From a bacterium (GTDB lineage: Bacteria > RUG730 > JAAEPJ01), in NCBI GenBank assembly GCA_024222485.1, contig JAAEPJ010000256.1:1-35008 (forward strand): a stretch of DNA of 35,008 bases, read 5' to 3'. The translations under genes were made by a program, and so were the position numbers. Position 1 is the stretch's first letter. The number at the start of each line of letters is the position of its first letter. This document shows, in pieces, positions 12,001 to 27,000 of this stretch. Below the pieces are notes generated by a model. The model ran no database searches. It had not been told where the DNA came from and saw nothing but the letters and a program-made list of their open reading frames with translations.

Positions 12001-15000
12001 TGTTTGGATGGAGGACTATGCCTAGGTTTCTTTCAATCATCTTTCTTTGCATTATTTTACTTGGATTGACAGTCGTATACGGAATGATAGCTAGCGGAGT
12101 GCTTGTGTTTCCTTGGATTGCTCTATATATTGCCGGTCCATTATTTGCTATGATTGCAATTATGAATTTGGGGATGCTTCTTCATATTTTCATGTTAGCC
12201 GCTGATCCGGCAAAATTTTTAGACTTTATTTTCAAAGATGGACGCGGTATTCTTAGGACGTTTTTACTTCTAGGTTTGGGGACATTATTTTTGACTTTGG
12301 GTCTATTAATGCTTGCACCTCTTTTTGGAATGCCTATTGTTGCCGCTTTTGTTGTTACGGGCTTAGTTTTAAAGTATATAGCAGGTATTTTGGTATCTTT
12401 AGGGGGTATGATGGTTCTTGCTGCTACATATCCTATCCTTCTATCTATTTACCGGATTGTCTGGCACTTTATTAAAACATTATTTTCACCTTTTGTTTTG
12501 ATTTTTAGAGTAATTATTATGATATTTACTTCTAGTGAGTCTCGTACTATCGAAGATGAAGAAGAAGATGAATATAGGAAAAAGGCGGGAATGAATAATG
12601 AGTATATGGTAGTAGATGAAAATAGTGTAGATAGTAGAAAGTATAGGGTCGATGATCTAGATTATAAATATGTTGAAACAGAAGAAAATGTTGAAATAGA
12701 AGAAAGTGACATAAATAGTAATAATATAATAGTAACTACTGATGGCATGGAATATAGCATTTCTGAGGATAAAAGTATCGATACGGGGATAAAAATGTCA
12801 TACAAAAAATTTATTGGAGAGTATACTAAGCCTAAAATTGCTCCATGGACTAATTTTAAGAATGGTGTAAAAAATGATGCAATACTTCGTATTTTAGTTA
12901 TTGCTCTACCTATCTTTTTTGCTCTTTCCCTTTTTATCTTTTCTCATGCCTTTTTTGCTACTTTTGTGGGGATCATGATAATGGCCGTTGTCACTATAAT
13001 TTGGTGGATTATTATTCCTGTGTTTTCAAGGAGAGCTAAACAATTTTTTTATAATTCCGTTGCTCTTTTTAGTGAATATCTTCATGAAAATGGTACTCCA
13101 GAAATAAAAGACAGTGTAATAAATAACATTTTAGAGTTAGACGATGAGGAGATTTTCAAGGGCATAGGCATTAAACATTCTAAATTTACAATAAAATCTG
13201 AGGAAGCTCAAGTATTTTCTAGTCCTGAAGATGAAAAAGCGTTTCATCTTATTGAAAGCCGTTTAGGTGATTCGGGTGTGTATTCTATAGAAAAGCCTCA
13301 ACTTGATAAGAGTAAATTAATAACAGCTCTGCTAGATGAGCTATCTTATGTAGGGCCAGATTATGAGCAGGGGCTTATAGAACTAGATATTTTAAGTAAA
13401 TTTAAAGTTTTGCTAGCAGGGGGATATATTACGGAAAAAGATATTTTTGAAGCGGGTATTCAAAAGTTAGATTCTGCCTATAGCTTAGAGGAGTTTGTTA
13501 AATCTGGTAGCATTGAAGTTAAGGATACGACAAAGGAAATAAACCCATATATCTTTGCGGCTGCATCTGATGTTTACCTTAACGAATATTTTTCTATGTA
13601 TTCTAAAAAATATAATATGCAGATAAAAGAAATTCGTAAGAATCGTAAGAATCGTGATTTCCTTGATTTAACTCCTATTAATGTATCTAACCCCCCACTT
13701 GTTTCACCTAATCCAAATACAACACCTATAGATTTATCTAAGTCCAAATCCCTACCTGCTTTATCTAATCCAGGTATAATACCTAGAGGTTTACCTAGGT
13801 CCGAATCCCAACCTGTTGAAATTATTCGAAAGACAATAAGTAGTAACGGGGATTTTTCGAAGATTATGATATCTCAATTTGCAGAAGTTTTAACCGAGGA
13901 GGAAAGACTGGATTTGGAGAACGACGAGGCAGATTCGTATATAGATGGCACCTCGCTAGGAAACGAGAAGAGGGACATTAGTTTTGATGCGGTAGAGAAT
14001 GCAGTTGAAAAATCTCAGCTATATAGGAAGCAAGCTTTATCTGTATTTAATAGTAATATGAAGAGTAGTGATCAATTAAGCCGAGGTGATTATTTAAATT
14101 ATGATCAAGTTTACCGTATTAACAACTTAGCATATTCTATGGCACTTATAGACTTTTATGATAAAGAGAATGAAGATAAATCTCAGCTAATGATTAAGCG
14201 TTTTAAAGATATGAGGGAAGATCTTATTCCGCAGTTTGGAGATGTTTATATACGCGCCTATAATATTGCTAAAGGACTGTATAGCGAAAGTGGGCTTGAA
14301 AATAAAGATGATATTCATATTTTAAAAGAATATCATTTTAATATTTTCGCGGCAAATCATATTGATGCTAGAACTAAAGCAGAAAAAGCAGTAAAGGAGA
14401 GCATTCCCATTACCGATATTAAGAATCTTAATAGAAAGAATTTTGTTTCTGTCACTAAAGAAGGGATGAATAAAAAATCTTTATTTGCTATTGATTTTAT
14501 TACTAAGAATTTTATTGTCTCAAATTATAACTCAATAGTAGATGTAGTCTCTGATAAGTACAAGGAGGAAATGTCTTTTGAAGTTTTTAAAGGTCAATTA
14601 ACTCCGATGCTTCCATATTTTAAAAAAGGAGCAGAGTTAGCATTAAAAAAAGAACAGATAAAGGTTGATAATCCTTCTTTATATTTAAATCCATTGAGTT
14701 TTTTAGCTAAAAATAGAACTGAGGTTCAGAAAATTGCTCATGAGAATCAAGTATTTAATGATATGCGAGAACAATGGCTGAAAAACTCGAATCATGAAGA
14801 CTATAAACATAATAATTTAGTGGGTAATATGATGGATAATTTAATAATATATGGGAACAATGCTACAGAAGCCGAAAGTAATAAAGGAAAGGCATTATCA
14901 GCAAAAAGATTACTTTTAGGTAATGGTAAATATATTTATATAACATCAGAAATGGATAACGCTTCTTTCATCAAAAGCCTTTTTAATGTGGCTGATCTAT

Positions 15001-18000
15001 CTGATATTGTTCATGGTTCTCGCTCACTTAAAAACTCTGCTAAAATGATAAAGTTAGGTCTAATCGGTTTATTCTTGGCAATATTTCTACAGTTTATTGT
15101 CGGGGCTTTTTTAGGGCAGCTGATGGCGGGTATTGCCATAGGTGTTTGGATTGCTATTTTTTTAGTACTTATAATAGTTGGACTTATAAAGTCTGCATTT
15201 TCTGATTTGAGTCCTCAGAATGAGGAATTTGAAAACAATAAGCCATTAAGCTATGATTTTAACAATAGGCTAGAATATCATATAGATGATCATTATAAAG
15301 TGGTGCAGGATCAACCTTATAAGAATGGCGAATATACAGTTAAGATTTTTGGTAAAAATTTTTTGGTGGCTATGTTAAATATTTTGGTGATTCTACTAAA
15401 TATTATTATTATTCCTATTCGTATTATTATTATGGTATTTCATTTATTGTGGGTTTTGGTAATTCTGGGGGGGTCGAAGGGTGTTATGTATTTGTACTCC
15501 AAGGGAAAGGTTTTTGTCTCTAACTCTAATATGTTTAAAAAATATACAATACTTGATGATACATCTGATGATGATACAGCTGATGATGATACAGCTGAGA
15601 TAGCAGTTGAAATACTTAATGATACAGTTGAGATAGAAGATGGAATACTTAATGATACAGCTGAGATAGAAGATGAAATGAGTGATGCGAAAGAATTCAG
15701 TTTTTTGTATTTGCCGACTATTCCTTTGATAAATCCTACGGGTATAGATAAGCGTTATGATTCAGAAGATAATGTTGATACTCGTAGCATGGCTAAAATT
15801 CGTATTATTCAGTACTCTTTTATGGCTCTTGTGTTCGCCTTTATATTTTTCTTGGCTATGGGATTCGTATTAGGTGGGATTATTGTACCAAAACTCGCAG
15901 GGTTAGGTTTCTTTTTGATGCTGTCAGAATCCATAGCCTTCATGATACCTCTGATAATGCTATTTCTATTTGTTGTTATATTTCTATTTGCTTTGACCCA
16001 GATATCTCCATTAATGAAGACAATGCTGGGCAATCGTTTTACCGGAAAGTATCAAACAAACTATAAGTTCAATGTTGCTATGCCAATAGGGGTGCAAGAA
16101 ATAGATAAGGAGCTAAAACCGGATGGGACTCATGGATATTATGCTATATCCTATAAACCTGCTAATAATGACAGCGGGATTTTTGTGGTTAATCTTGAAT
16201 CATCTGAAGCAGTAGAAAAATATGAATTGACACCTATTGGTACTAAAAAACCTAGTAAAAAAAATAGAACTGTATTTTTCTCTCCAAACTCTAATATTCC
16301 TAAATATCATACTTTATCAACATCAAAAAGCGAAAGAATATTAGGAGTAACAAACCTCGAATTGAAGTCCCCAATAAATAGGAATGAGTCCCCAATAAAT
16401 AGGAATGAATATACTGGAATATCATGGGGAGAGAATAAAGCGTCTGAAGTGTATAAAGAAGATAACGCGGAGAGAGGAAATAAAGATAATAGAGAGAAGG
16501 AAGATAATAAAGTGGAGGAAGAGTATATAGCACGTAACACGGAGAGAGGAAATAAAGATAATAGAGAGAAGGAAGCGTATATAGCACGTAACACGGAGAA
16601 AAAAATGTTGTTGGAAGAGACTAAGACTTTTCAAAATGATGAATCTGATGTCAAGGGTTTAACATTTAGCTCTAGCCATATACTTATACCAAAAAATGAC
16701 CTTGGGGAGATTCAATTACAATCTTTTGTAACGAATGGGAATAATATAGATAAAAAAACCATTAAATTGATAGATGCTTATATTGATGGGACTACTAAGG
16801 TAACTTATAAGAATGGGATAATTAAGTATTATAATAAAAATGGTATTTTAGTATCTCGGGCTGAAGGTCTAAAGCTTTTGAGGAAATTAAAATTACAAGT
16901 TAAAAAAGGGGCTAAAAGGTTTTTTATTGCTTTTTTAACCATTGCCTTGTCCATTCTTTTCTTTGAATTTCTATTCCCAATTATTATGGGGCTAAGTTTG
17001 GCTGTAATATTTAAAGGATTAATTTTAGTTTTAGGCGGAATATTTACAGTAGGATTATTGATAAGTCTAGGTTTATTTTTGTATCAAATTTTTTGGATAA
17101 AAAGGTCGGATCTACCACGCTTAGAAGCCAGCAATAATCCTCAGAATATCGCGATTAATTATGACGGTATGGAGGAATACAGAGACCATATATCTTATAG
17201 ATATAAATATGATGTCGAGGAAAAAATGGTCGAAGACATTCGTGTATTGAAAGATAAATTTCAATTTATTATCGATCAAGATAGGATTTTAACAGGAGAG
17301 TCATATTCTATTGAAGCCTTAGATCAAGGAAGGGTAATAATTGAAGATTGGGTTATTGACTGTAAAAATGTAGATAGAGATTACTTTATGAAGATTTTAG
17401 AGGTAATGGGCAGGGTTGCAATAGATAACACTGTTTCAATGAATACATTCTTAGAGGTCGAACCGAATCAAGTGTATGATTATTTTTCTACCTTATTTAT
17501 TGAAAAAGCGATTTCACATTTTATAGATATCGAAGAATTACAGAAGTTTTTAAAAACTTCTTTCACTGGTGATATTGATAATAAGGAAGAGATGATTGGT
17601 GGTGTGAATAAACTCCTTAATCGCAATCCTACCACTTATTTCTCTGATCCTGATAATAATAATAGCATGTTAAAATTTAATACTTTAATGCTTGATTATG
17701 CGCGTAGTATTAATAAGTTTAATGATGATAAACTTTCATTAAAAATGATGGATAAAGTTATTAAGTTACTTTTTAAAAAAGGAGTGAAGGATGTTTTCCA
17801 ACTGAAAGATATAAGCGAGAAAAATATGGATTGGAGTCCTTACAATACTAAGAATAAGTTTAAGAGTAAACTTGAGATCTTTGCTGCTGCTATAGATAAT
17901 AAGGCTGAGAATTTTGAAAAGTATCCTGACTATTCTCACTTCCTTTCTAATTATGCTATGGATATCCCAATGAGCTTGCAGTTATTTCAAGAATCTTTTT

Positions 18001-21000
18001 TTGATGCTGCTCAAGTTTTATCTCAGCTTGATAGTCCATATAATAAAATCGATAATATATTGCTGCCTATTCTGAATTTAAAAAGTGCTCATCTGGATTA
18101 CAGGATGGAGTACAAAGAAACATTGAAGTCTCTTTTAAAAGCACTAGAGCAATTTACAGATAAAAGAAAATCAATCTTTTTTGATCATGAAGCGGTATAT
18201 GAGAAGATTATGTTTGAGATTAATAATGGGAGCTTGGATAGCTCAAACTATAAAAAGCGGACTAGGCATATGTTGAATAACTTTATTTATAAAAATATCG
18301 TAGCTGAGTTTAAGGAACGGTATAAAGGTCTTCCGAATGGTTCTAGTTTTATTAATAAAGTATTAACTAACTTGAGTTTTGGAGTTGAGGATATATTCTC
18401 TGATGACAAACAGGGAAATGCTGGATTAGTGGGAAATGCTGAATTAGTGGCTGTTTATAATAATCTTGTTAAGCTGCCTTTTGAAAACTTTGATGATTTA
18501 CCAATAAAATTATTAGAGCAAAAAGCAAAAATGAAAACAATAGAAATCATTAATGATATTAATGAAATTAAAACCTATAAGACAGACCTCGGTGAAATGA
18601 GGAAGTTTCTTAATAATTATGCGGAACAATTTATAGAGAAATATTATGATTCTAATCCAAAGTATATGATAAAAGTCATTAAGTATATTCTACTACTAGA
18701 TGAGATAGTTTATAATGATAAGGCAAATATAGGTAGGAATACAAGTTTATATACTAGCTTTTTTAATCAACTGAGGGATAAAGTTGATAAATTTGAATAT
18801 GATGATAAGCTAAATATTTTTACGAATAGAATGATTCATGATATGGATGATAGGATCATTGCATTTTCGTCTGGGGATTTTGCAAAATCTGGAGAAAAAG
18901 GTATGAAGGTTAAGGATACAGAGAAAAAAGAAATTTGGCTGGATTCAGCTGATTTTATAATGGAGAAAATGGATGAGTTTTTTGAAATAGGCAAAATTTT
19001 GAATAAGGCTTATCCTAAAATACTTAGAGAATTAAATATAGAAATTAAAGAGGGGTTAACAAAAGCTAATAAAAGTGAGTATATCAAACCAGTTTTGATT
19101 AATAATATTATTTTAAGAGATATAAGTAAGACTTTGACTAGGTTGGTGGGTTTAAAAAATAAGAACACACAAGTATTTGTAATATTTACAGGCGTGTTGC
19201 AAAGGCTCGCTAGTAAAGTAAAGTACCGCAACCCAAACTCTCCAAGATCAATATATCTTGATTCTGCTGCTATGGATAAATATACCAAAGATGAATTTAT
19301 AGGGTCTTTTGTTGATAGGTATGTTGCGGATGGTATTTCTGAAGACTCTGAGACAGAAGGGAATTCGAAATACTCTAAATATTATCAATTTGATGAAGCA
19401 AAAAGGAGGATGGACAGTATAGAGATGGACAGTATAGATATTTTAAAAACTGCAAAAGAAGAACAACATCTTTCCTTAGAGGATAATTCTACTCATATTA
19501 TATCTTTGAAAAAAGACATGGATGAAGAGATTCTAAAAGCTATCTTAGAGGCTCGAATTTCTAACGATAGGACACATGTGGATACTCTTATTCGTAAAGC
19601 AGTTGAAGCCGGCCATGAGATATATTATAGGTTCCGAGATAAGAAAAAAGATCCTTTTATCTATCTATCTCCGAAAGAACTTTTAAATAGGTCAATTTTT
19701 AGTTCTGTGGAGTACGAGAATATCTATACAATAGGGGAAGTTGAAACTAAATTAGCATTATTGTTGAAAAAACACCCGGATATAGAATTAACTCGTAAAG
19801 GTCTTTCTGTACATCAAAAGAATCACATCGTTAATAAGCTTTTTAAGGATGAAAATTCTAGTATTATTAGTATGTTTATTACATCTGAGGGTAAGCTTGC
19901 TATTATTCAGAATATTGATAACGAATATAAGACAACTTTAATTAGTTCTGATGGTATTAATTTTAGGGTTATAAAAGATATTATAACTCTTGATATAAAT
20001 ATAGAGGATAGTAAAAAATATTTTAAGTATGAGAGAATCAATGGAAAACTCGATATGAGAAAATCTTGGGACTATAAGGTTCAAAAAGGAGTAGAGAGTA
20101 GGCTTCGATATGATCAGATTAATTATGCCAAATTTGATTTTGCAAAATTAGAGCAGGAATTATTGTTTATACAAAAAATCTTAGCTACGGAAGCAAGGTT
20201 TTCTCTACAGGCAAAAAAAGTACAAACATTAATTCAAAAAGAGCTTAAAAAAAGATTAACGATCCACACCTATAAAAAATTTTTTGAGGGAAAAGCAGCG
20301 GAGAACATTCCCTCTGAAAAGGAATTTGATAATAAAGATTTATATGAATTTAATATTTTAGATATAAACTCAGAGAATACTTCACAGCACAATACTTCAC
20401 AGCACAATACTTCACAGCACAATACTTCACAGCACAATACTTCACCGCAAAATATTATAAGTCTTACAAGCTTTTTAATGGAACAATCTTTAGGCAGGTT
20501 TATTAGATTTTTCTCTGATTTCTTTAATGAAAAAACATCCATTACCTTGCTTAAGTTAATTGAGGTATCCAGGGAAGTATTAGGAGATGGTACGCCTGAT
20601 CCTATAGAAAAGGAGTTGCTCGAAACTTATGAAAATATTTCTAATATTATTTCCACCATGAATCATGAGAAGTATATTCAGATTCGTAAACTTGATTCTG
20701 AAAAGCAAGCACTATCATTTTTGAGACTTGATTTTGGAAGTGCTGAATTAATTTTATATTCACAGGGTGATTTATTTTTCTTAAAATCTTTATCAGAAAA
20801 AGATAGAGCAGAATATCTTGAATTTTTAAAGGTATGGGAAGTTGGTCTTGCGAATAAACAAACAGCGATGACTACTAGAATATCTATGGGCAGAACAGTA
20901 ACAGAAGTAGCAAAGACAATGTTAAATTTAGAACAGAATTTTGGTGAAAATATCCCATACAAAGAAACTACTCTTAAGAATGAAAGAGAGAGATGGCTGT

Positions 21001-24000
21001 ATTTTTATAACCAATTTTCTAAAAAACAAGAGGCTTTAGAAAAAATTAACTCATATTATTTACCCTATCTAAATGATGTGTCTGATGATATGAGTGTGCT
21101 TAATCAGGATCCTCATATAGATTTTATAAATAGTGAAAATAAATATCAGTCCAATTCTGGAGATAATATAGATGATCCAACAGAAAGCATTGACTTCAAT
21201 AAGGAATGGATAAATCTTAATAAAAAAAGAAATGAATGGCTGGAGAGATATAAGTCATCTTCTAAAGACAAAGACTCTTTAGAAGAAATTAAGAAATTTT
21301 TCGACGATCATCTGCTTAAGTTTAATAATAGTATTATATCGCCTAGTCATGATGTTTTAGATATTAAAAGTCAGGTCGATTTTAAAGTTGATATGGATAA
21401 TAAAGTTGATATGGATAATGAAGTTGATATGGATAATGAAAAGGATGAATGGGCAAAAAGGATAGTTGTAAAAGAAAAAAGAGAAAAGAAAAAAGGAAAA
21501 TCGTTTAAAAGTAAGAAAGCCAAGGAGCATAAATTCTCGGTCATTACTAGTACAAAGGACTTTTTTAATTCTAAACCGCAAATATTCTTAAATCTTTACT
21601 ATAGTATTTTAGATAATATGCGTGCTTATGAAGCAGAGCAGGTCAAGGTAGAAGGTTTAAAGAGATTATTTGCGGATAGTCGTTATTCCTCAAATGTTGA
21701 TTATGCGGAAATGCAGCTATTTTCAAGTAATAACCTTAATAATTTCAAGAAGAGTATTAAGAGCGATGCCATTTTATTTTTGAAAGCACTATTAAAATAT
21801 TCCACTGGTCCCCTTATGACTCAGGTTTCTGTAGATCAAGCAAGTGCACCATTTTTGAAAATCTTCAAGATCATCAACGATTTTATTGATGATGATTTTA
21901 AGCCTAATGAAGTTACTTTTGAGAAATTATGGGCTTTAGCCGATCAAGATATTGAGTTACTTTTGCAAAAGATTACAGCTCAACTTATTTTGGATAGTGG
22001 AGATATTTCTCTGACAGGAATAGATTTAACAGACATTACGGAAGATCTAACTTTAGCGGATACGCACACTAATCTTACAAAGGCAGAATTGAGTAAGATT
22101 GTTATTTCATCAGTAGTTCAAGTGTTTCAAGCAGAGGTTGATGCAAAAGAAGAATTAAGATTAGAGGAAAAAGCTAGACTTGATAAGTTTAAAATAGCTG
22201 AAATAGCTAAAAAGGCTCGAATAAAAAAAATTAAAGAAAATGGAAGAATAGCTGAAATAGCTATGGTAGAGGCTCAAATAGAAAAAATTGAAAAAGATAA
22301 AATAGCCCTGACAGCGCAAGAAGAAAAAAATGATAAAAAAAAGAAAATGAAAGACTTATTAGATGAAAAAAAGAAAATGGAAGACTTATTAGTAGATCTA
22401 AAAGACCGCCTAATTAATTTGCTGCAAGAGCCAAAGATTAATATTACCGATGAAATAACGATAGAGGAAAATGAAACGAACAGAGATGGAGCAGTGGTAG
22501 AAATGGCTGAGGTTAAATCTAATCATGGTATTAATAATGTAAAACAGAATAATGAGCCCGAAAGTAAGATGATTTCTATGTCTGATTCTAAAATAACGAT
22601 AGATGAAAATGAAACGAACAGAGATGGAACAGTGGTAGAAATGGATGAAATAGCTAGTGTAAAGGCTCAAATAGAAAAAATTGAAAAAGAAAAAATAGCC
22701 CTGACAGGGCTAGAAGACAAAAATGATGAAAAAAAGAAAATGGAAGACTTATTAGTAGATCTAAAAAACCGCCTAATTAATTTGCTGCAAGAGCCAAAGA
22801 TTAATATTATCAATGAAATAACGATAGAGGAAAATGAAACGAAGGGCAGTGGAGCAGTGGTAGAAATGGCTGAGGTTGAATCTGATCATGGTATTAATAA
22901 TGTAAAACAGAATAATGTAAAACAGAATAATGAGCCCGAAAGTAATATGATTTTTATGTCTGATTCTAAAATAACGATAGATGAAAATGAAACGAACAGA
23001 TATGGAACAGTGGTAGAAATGGATGAAATAGCTAAAAAGGCTCGAATAAAAAAAATGGGGCAAGATATAAAGAAAGCAGTGAAAAAGCGAATAAACCTGT
23101 ATAAAAATTATTCCATTAAAAATTTTATAGGACTTATAATATTTCGCGTCAGTGCAGGATTGACTGGCTTGACTGGCTTTATAGGTATTAACTTACTTTT
23201 TCAAATGCGTATAGAGCAGATAAATAAACAATTTATTATTGATAAAGAAAAAAATAGGGTTGATAGTTATGAATCAAACAGTTTCTCAGGGCAATACTAT
23301 AGTCGATACCATATTGGTGTTCCTCTTCCTAGTGATGAAGATATATCCCAGATCTCTGAAGACAGGAGTAATGAAGAAAAACTTTACTTACATATGCCCA
23401 AGATCTTTGAAGACAGTATTGATGATAGTAATGAAGAAAAAGTTTCCTCATATAGTAATGAAGAAAAAGTTTCCTCATATAGTTCCCAGCTCTCTGATAT
23501 TCAAGACATAATCGATTATAATAGTACACTGCTTGTAAATAAGGATATTTCAGATAGCATTAAAATAGCGGTGACTGAAAATACCTTCGTTATAAAGAAA
23601 CTTAATGACATAGATAATAAAAATGAGAATAAGGAGGAAAAACCTAAGCATAAGTTCATTAAAAATTTGGAGGATTTTCTTTCTTTTCCTAAGGGTACAA
23701 AGTCGGAAGAGGATTTAAAGAATCAAAGGAAGGCGCAAGAGCTTCGGGATAATTTCATTAAACATGTAAGGAATGTCCCTTTTCCTTCTGATAAGCAAGG
23801 GTTGGAAGATCGTTTAAATAATCAAAGGTATGATTATAATGAAAAAATAAAGAAATTAAGTAATGAAATTAATATAAATGAGGTTATCAGCAATAATATG
23901 CAATTAATAGAGAATATGGAATTAAAATATGAAATAGAAAATGGGAATGGTCTTAATGTTGAGCTTGCTGAGCAACTAGGTCACCTATCTGGAGATAACT

Positions 24001-27000
24001 ATAGCAAATTTACCGAAATCACTAATGCTTTTAGATTCAACAAATCTACATGGTTAGACCTTATTGAGAGGACAGAAGAAAGTGATCCATTGAGCGATTC
24101 GATAGATACGCTAACACTGGAAGCACAGCAAGATTTGGAGGACTATTATAGAAAGCAATTTGCAGAAATGTATAAAAGTCTAGATAACGCAAAGTCTGAG
24201 GATAATGAAAAAGAATTGAAGTATTTAAGGACGGTTGTAACTAAGATGAAGTCTAATTTTGAAGTGGCAATAAAGGACGATCAAAATGTTGATTATTATA
24301 CCTATACTAGACTCCGTTCATTTTTAAATACCTTATTTACCATGCTTAAACAAAAGAAATATCCTGAGAAGTTAAGTGATTTATTAAAGCGTGTGAGCCA
24401 TTCCCAGTACGAATTTAATGATGAATTGGATGTCAAAGAATTTGAATTGCTTTTAAGTGAAATTGAGATAGAGAATTCTATTTCAACTTTTACTAATTTA
24501 TTTAATTTGCTGGTGGAGATACCTGTTTCTAATGAGAAGAAGATGTTATTGAAATTGTTATATATAAAACTCAAGGACGGGGTATGCGCGGAACAAAAGA
24601 TTTTTGATAAATCTCAAAAACAAGAGAAGTGGATTAGGTATAAATCTTTTATGAGTAGTTTTGCATATTTTTTCTCAAGTGAGAACTCCTACTCCTATAG
24701 CGTTCATTCGAAAGAACTTGCGCAAGTTTTAAAATTTTCAAATACGCTGGAGGAATTAGAAGTAAACCTCCAGAATACTATGCTGAAAAATACAGTGGAT
24801 AAAATCGAGGATAATGCAGCCTCAGAATTTAAATTAATATCTAAATTTTATAATAAGGTCTCATCCCGTATAAATAGAGAAAAAGCGGAGAGAGTTAATA
24901 CTTGGAAATTTATTTTTTATCAGATGGAAAAGCTACTTTTAGACCCAAATTCTACAGCGGAAGAGAGAGTAAAGATTTTTCATAAGATTTTTGATGATGA
25001 TTTTGTCAAGGGTAATGTTATAGAGTTAGATCAAGGTCTCAACTTTTCTTCAGAAAAAATGACTGCAATTTTGAGTAAGTTAAATGGTCTATATACTACA
25101 AAAATAATTGAATTAAAGTCGATTCTTGAGGGAATGCAATATAAGAAAATTCAAAAAAAAGGAAAGAATTTGAGCCAAAAGATAGAAATGATGATGGTCA
25201 ATAAAAAGAATATAGTGGAAAACAAAACGGAGGAAGTAGAAACGAATGAGGTTAAAAATACTGATGAAAAGATATCAGAGGATTTACTTCATGGTTTTGA
25301 TAATAAAAATAATAATGATATTATCCGACATAAGAGTATATCTAAACCTGAAATTTCTAATGTTATAGAGGACTCTAAGAGTATTAAATCTCAACGTTCT
25401 AATATTGATGATAAGGATAATAGTATAATTAGATTGCCATCTTATGATGATTATGATGATTCTGATGATTTTAATGATACAGAGTATAAAGCTATAAATC
25501 AAAACTTAGCACATTATATTTCCCAGGTAGACATCATACTTAATGATTTTTATCATACTATTCCTAAGAATCTAATCTCTGATTCCGATTTAAACTTTTT
25601 GAAATCTATATATAAGAATATTGTGAAAAATTATGAGAAGAATATATTGATTAAAGAAGATAGTACTCAATATAAATTAAAATTAAACCCATTGTCACAT
25701 GAATTTAAAGATAGTTTGTTATTATTAATACATTCTAAGTATAACGGCTATAACGGTGAAACATTGATAGAGCTTATTACAAAAGTAAGTTTTGGTGATT
25801 CTAAATTATTCCAAAATGCATTATTCAAGGAGCTTGATAAGGCATGGGATTTTTTGAAAAAGAAAAATCCTAAAACATTTGATGAGTTTATTACTAAGTT
25901 GGGAGATGGTGTTCTTCTGGTCGAACAATCTGATAGAATAGAATGGTTTACAAGGTTTTCAGTGATAGGAGAGTATATTGTCGATAACTATGATATGGAG
26001 TATATTGCAAATATACTTAATAGGAGCAATGATTTTTATGATTTTTATGAGAAATGGAAAGCATATGATCATGCTTTAATAATACCTGAATCTGAGAATA
26101 ATAATCCTGAATCTGAGAATAATAATCCTGTTATTGTTAATAAATATTTTCAAAAATTAAAGCTTGAATTTTTGATGGGAGTAATAATAAGCCTTAAGCA
26201 AGAGACTCTGCAAGATATTATTCGTAATGCGACCAGCCCAGCAGACCTTGAAAACGCTTTACGAAAGAAAGAAGCGTCAATGGTTCTTGAAACATTCGAT
26301 TCTTTTTCAAATTCAAAATATACAGACTTTGGCGGACCATTTATTGAGGATTTTAATGTGGATTCAAGATTAAAGAATCAATTAGGGAGGAGGGCAGTGC
26401 TAGGTAAAGCGAAGGTTGAGCAAGTTTATGACCAGTTTGAATTATCTCATGACTATTCTGCATTAGAAGCATTAAAAAGCGTAATAATGATGTTGATATC
26501 GAATATTGATTCTATAGAAGATAATAAGGTTAAGGTAGAAAAAATAGATGAAATTGTTAAAAGTCTTGACCTAGAAAATACTACGCGAAAAGAAGATATT
26601 AATCAACCGGCAAATTTGTTGGGACGAAAATTTCAATTACAGGTGTATGAGGAGTATGTTAAGAAATTCATAGCTATAATTAAAAAATTAGAGGATAATG
26701 AGATAGATAAATTAACATTGTATAGAATTTGTAAAGTATTTGTCTCATTATTTTTAACAAATAATGATAATGAAATTAATCTCGATCTATCTAAGATAAA
26801 GGACCAAACGGTTCTAGCACAAAAGTATTCCACCTACTTTAGTGTCAACGATAGTTTCAAGAATTTCTTTGCAATTAAAAAATTGGAAGGTAAAGATTAT
26901 ATCAATTTTTATAATAATTACCTTGAATTCCAATCTTTTATGAATATCTTAGAGTTATTTTCTCAGCCAGATAAGATTAAGGGCTTTGTCTCTAATATTA

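Larger units (their letters stand above)
17100..22190 (+). other. Very long helical soluble region, family not recognised
   Basis: Residues 5700-7396 are rich in Lys, Asp, Glu, Ile, Leu and Asn with heptad-like spacing in many places and no hydrophobic span. One Cys (VIDCKN, 17364) occurs. Parts look globular, for example TQVFVIFTGVLQRLASKVKY at about 19170-19229 and SMFITSEGKLAIIQNIDNEY at about 19869-19928. Codon-level repeats occur at 18408-18455 (GNAGLV/GNAELV), 19413-19439 (MDSIEMDSID), 20376-20450 and 21384-21437. I see no kinase, ATPase, nuclease or glycosidase signature. A long cytoplasmic scaffold or arm is the simplest reading. Confidence 0.5.

Noticed and set aside
16300-16634. Three overlapping minus-strand open frames of 70-95 codons
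   Set aside because: They are overlapping shadows of the repeated linker codons on the plus strand. Mutually exclusive frames across the same bases cannot all be genes.
20376-20450. CRISPR-like direct repeats
   Set aside because: The 15-bp units abut with no spacers and encode NTSQH in frame. Spacing and unit length are wrong for a CRISPR array.
22410-23063. Two similar minus-strand open frames of 86 and 96 codons, looking like paralogues
   Set aside because: Their similarity simply mirrors the 393-bp duplication in the plus-strand frame.
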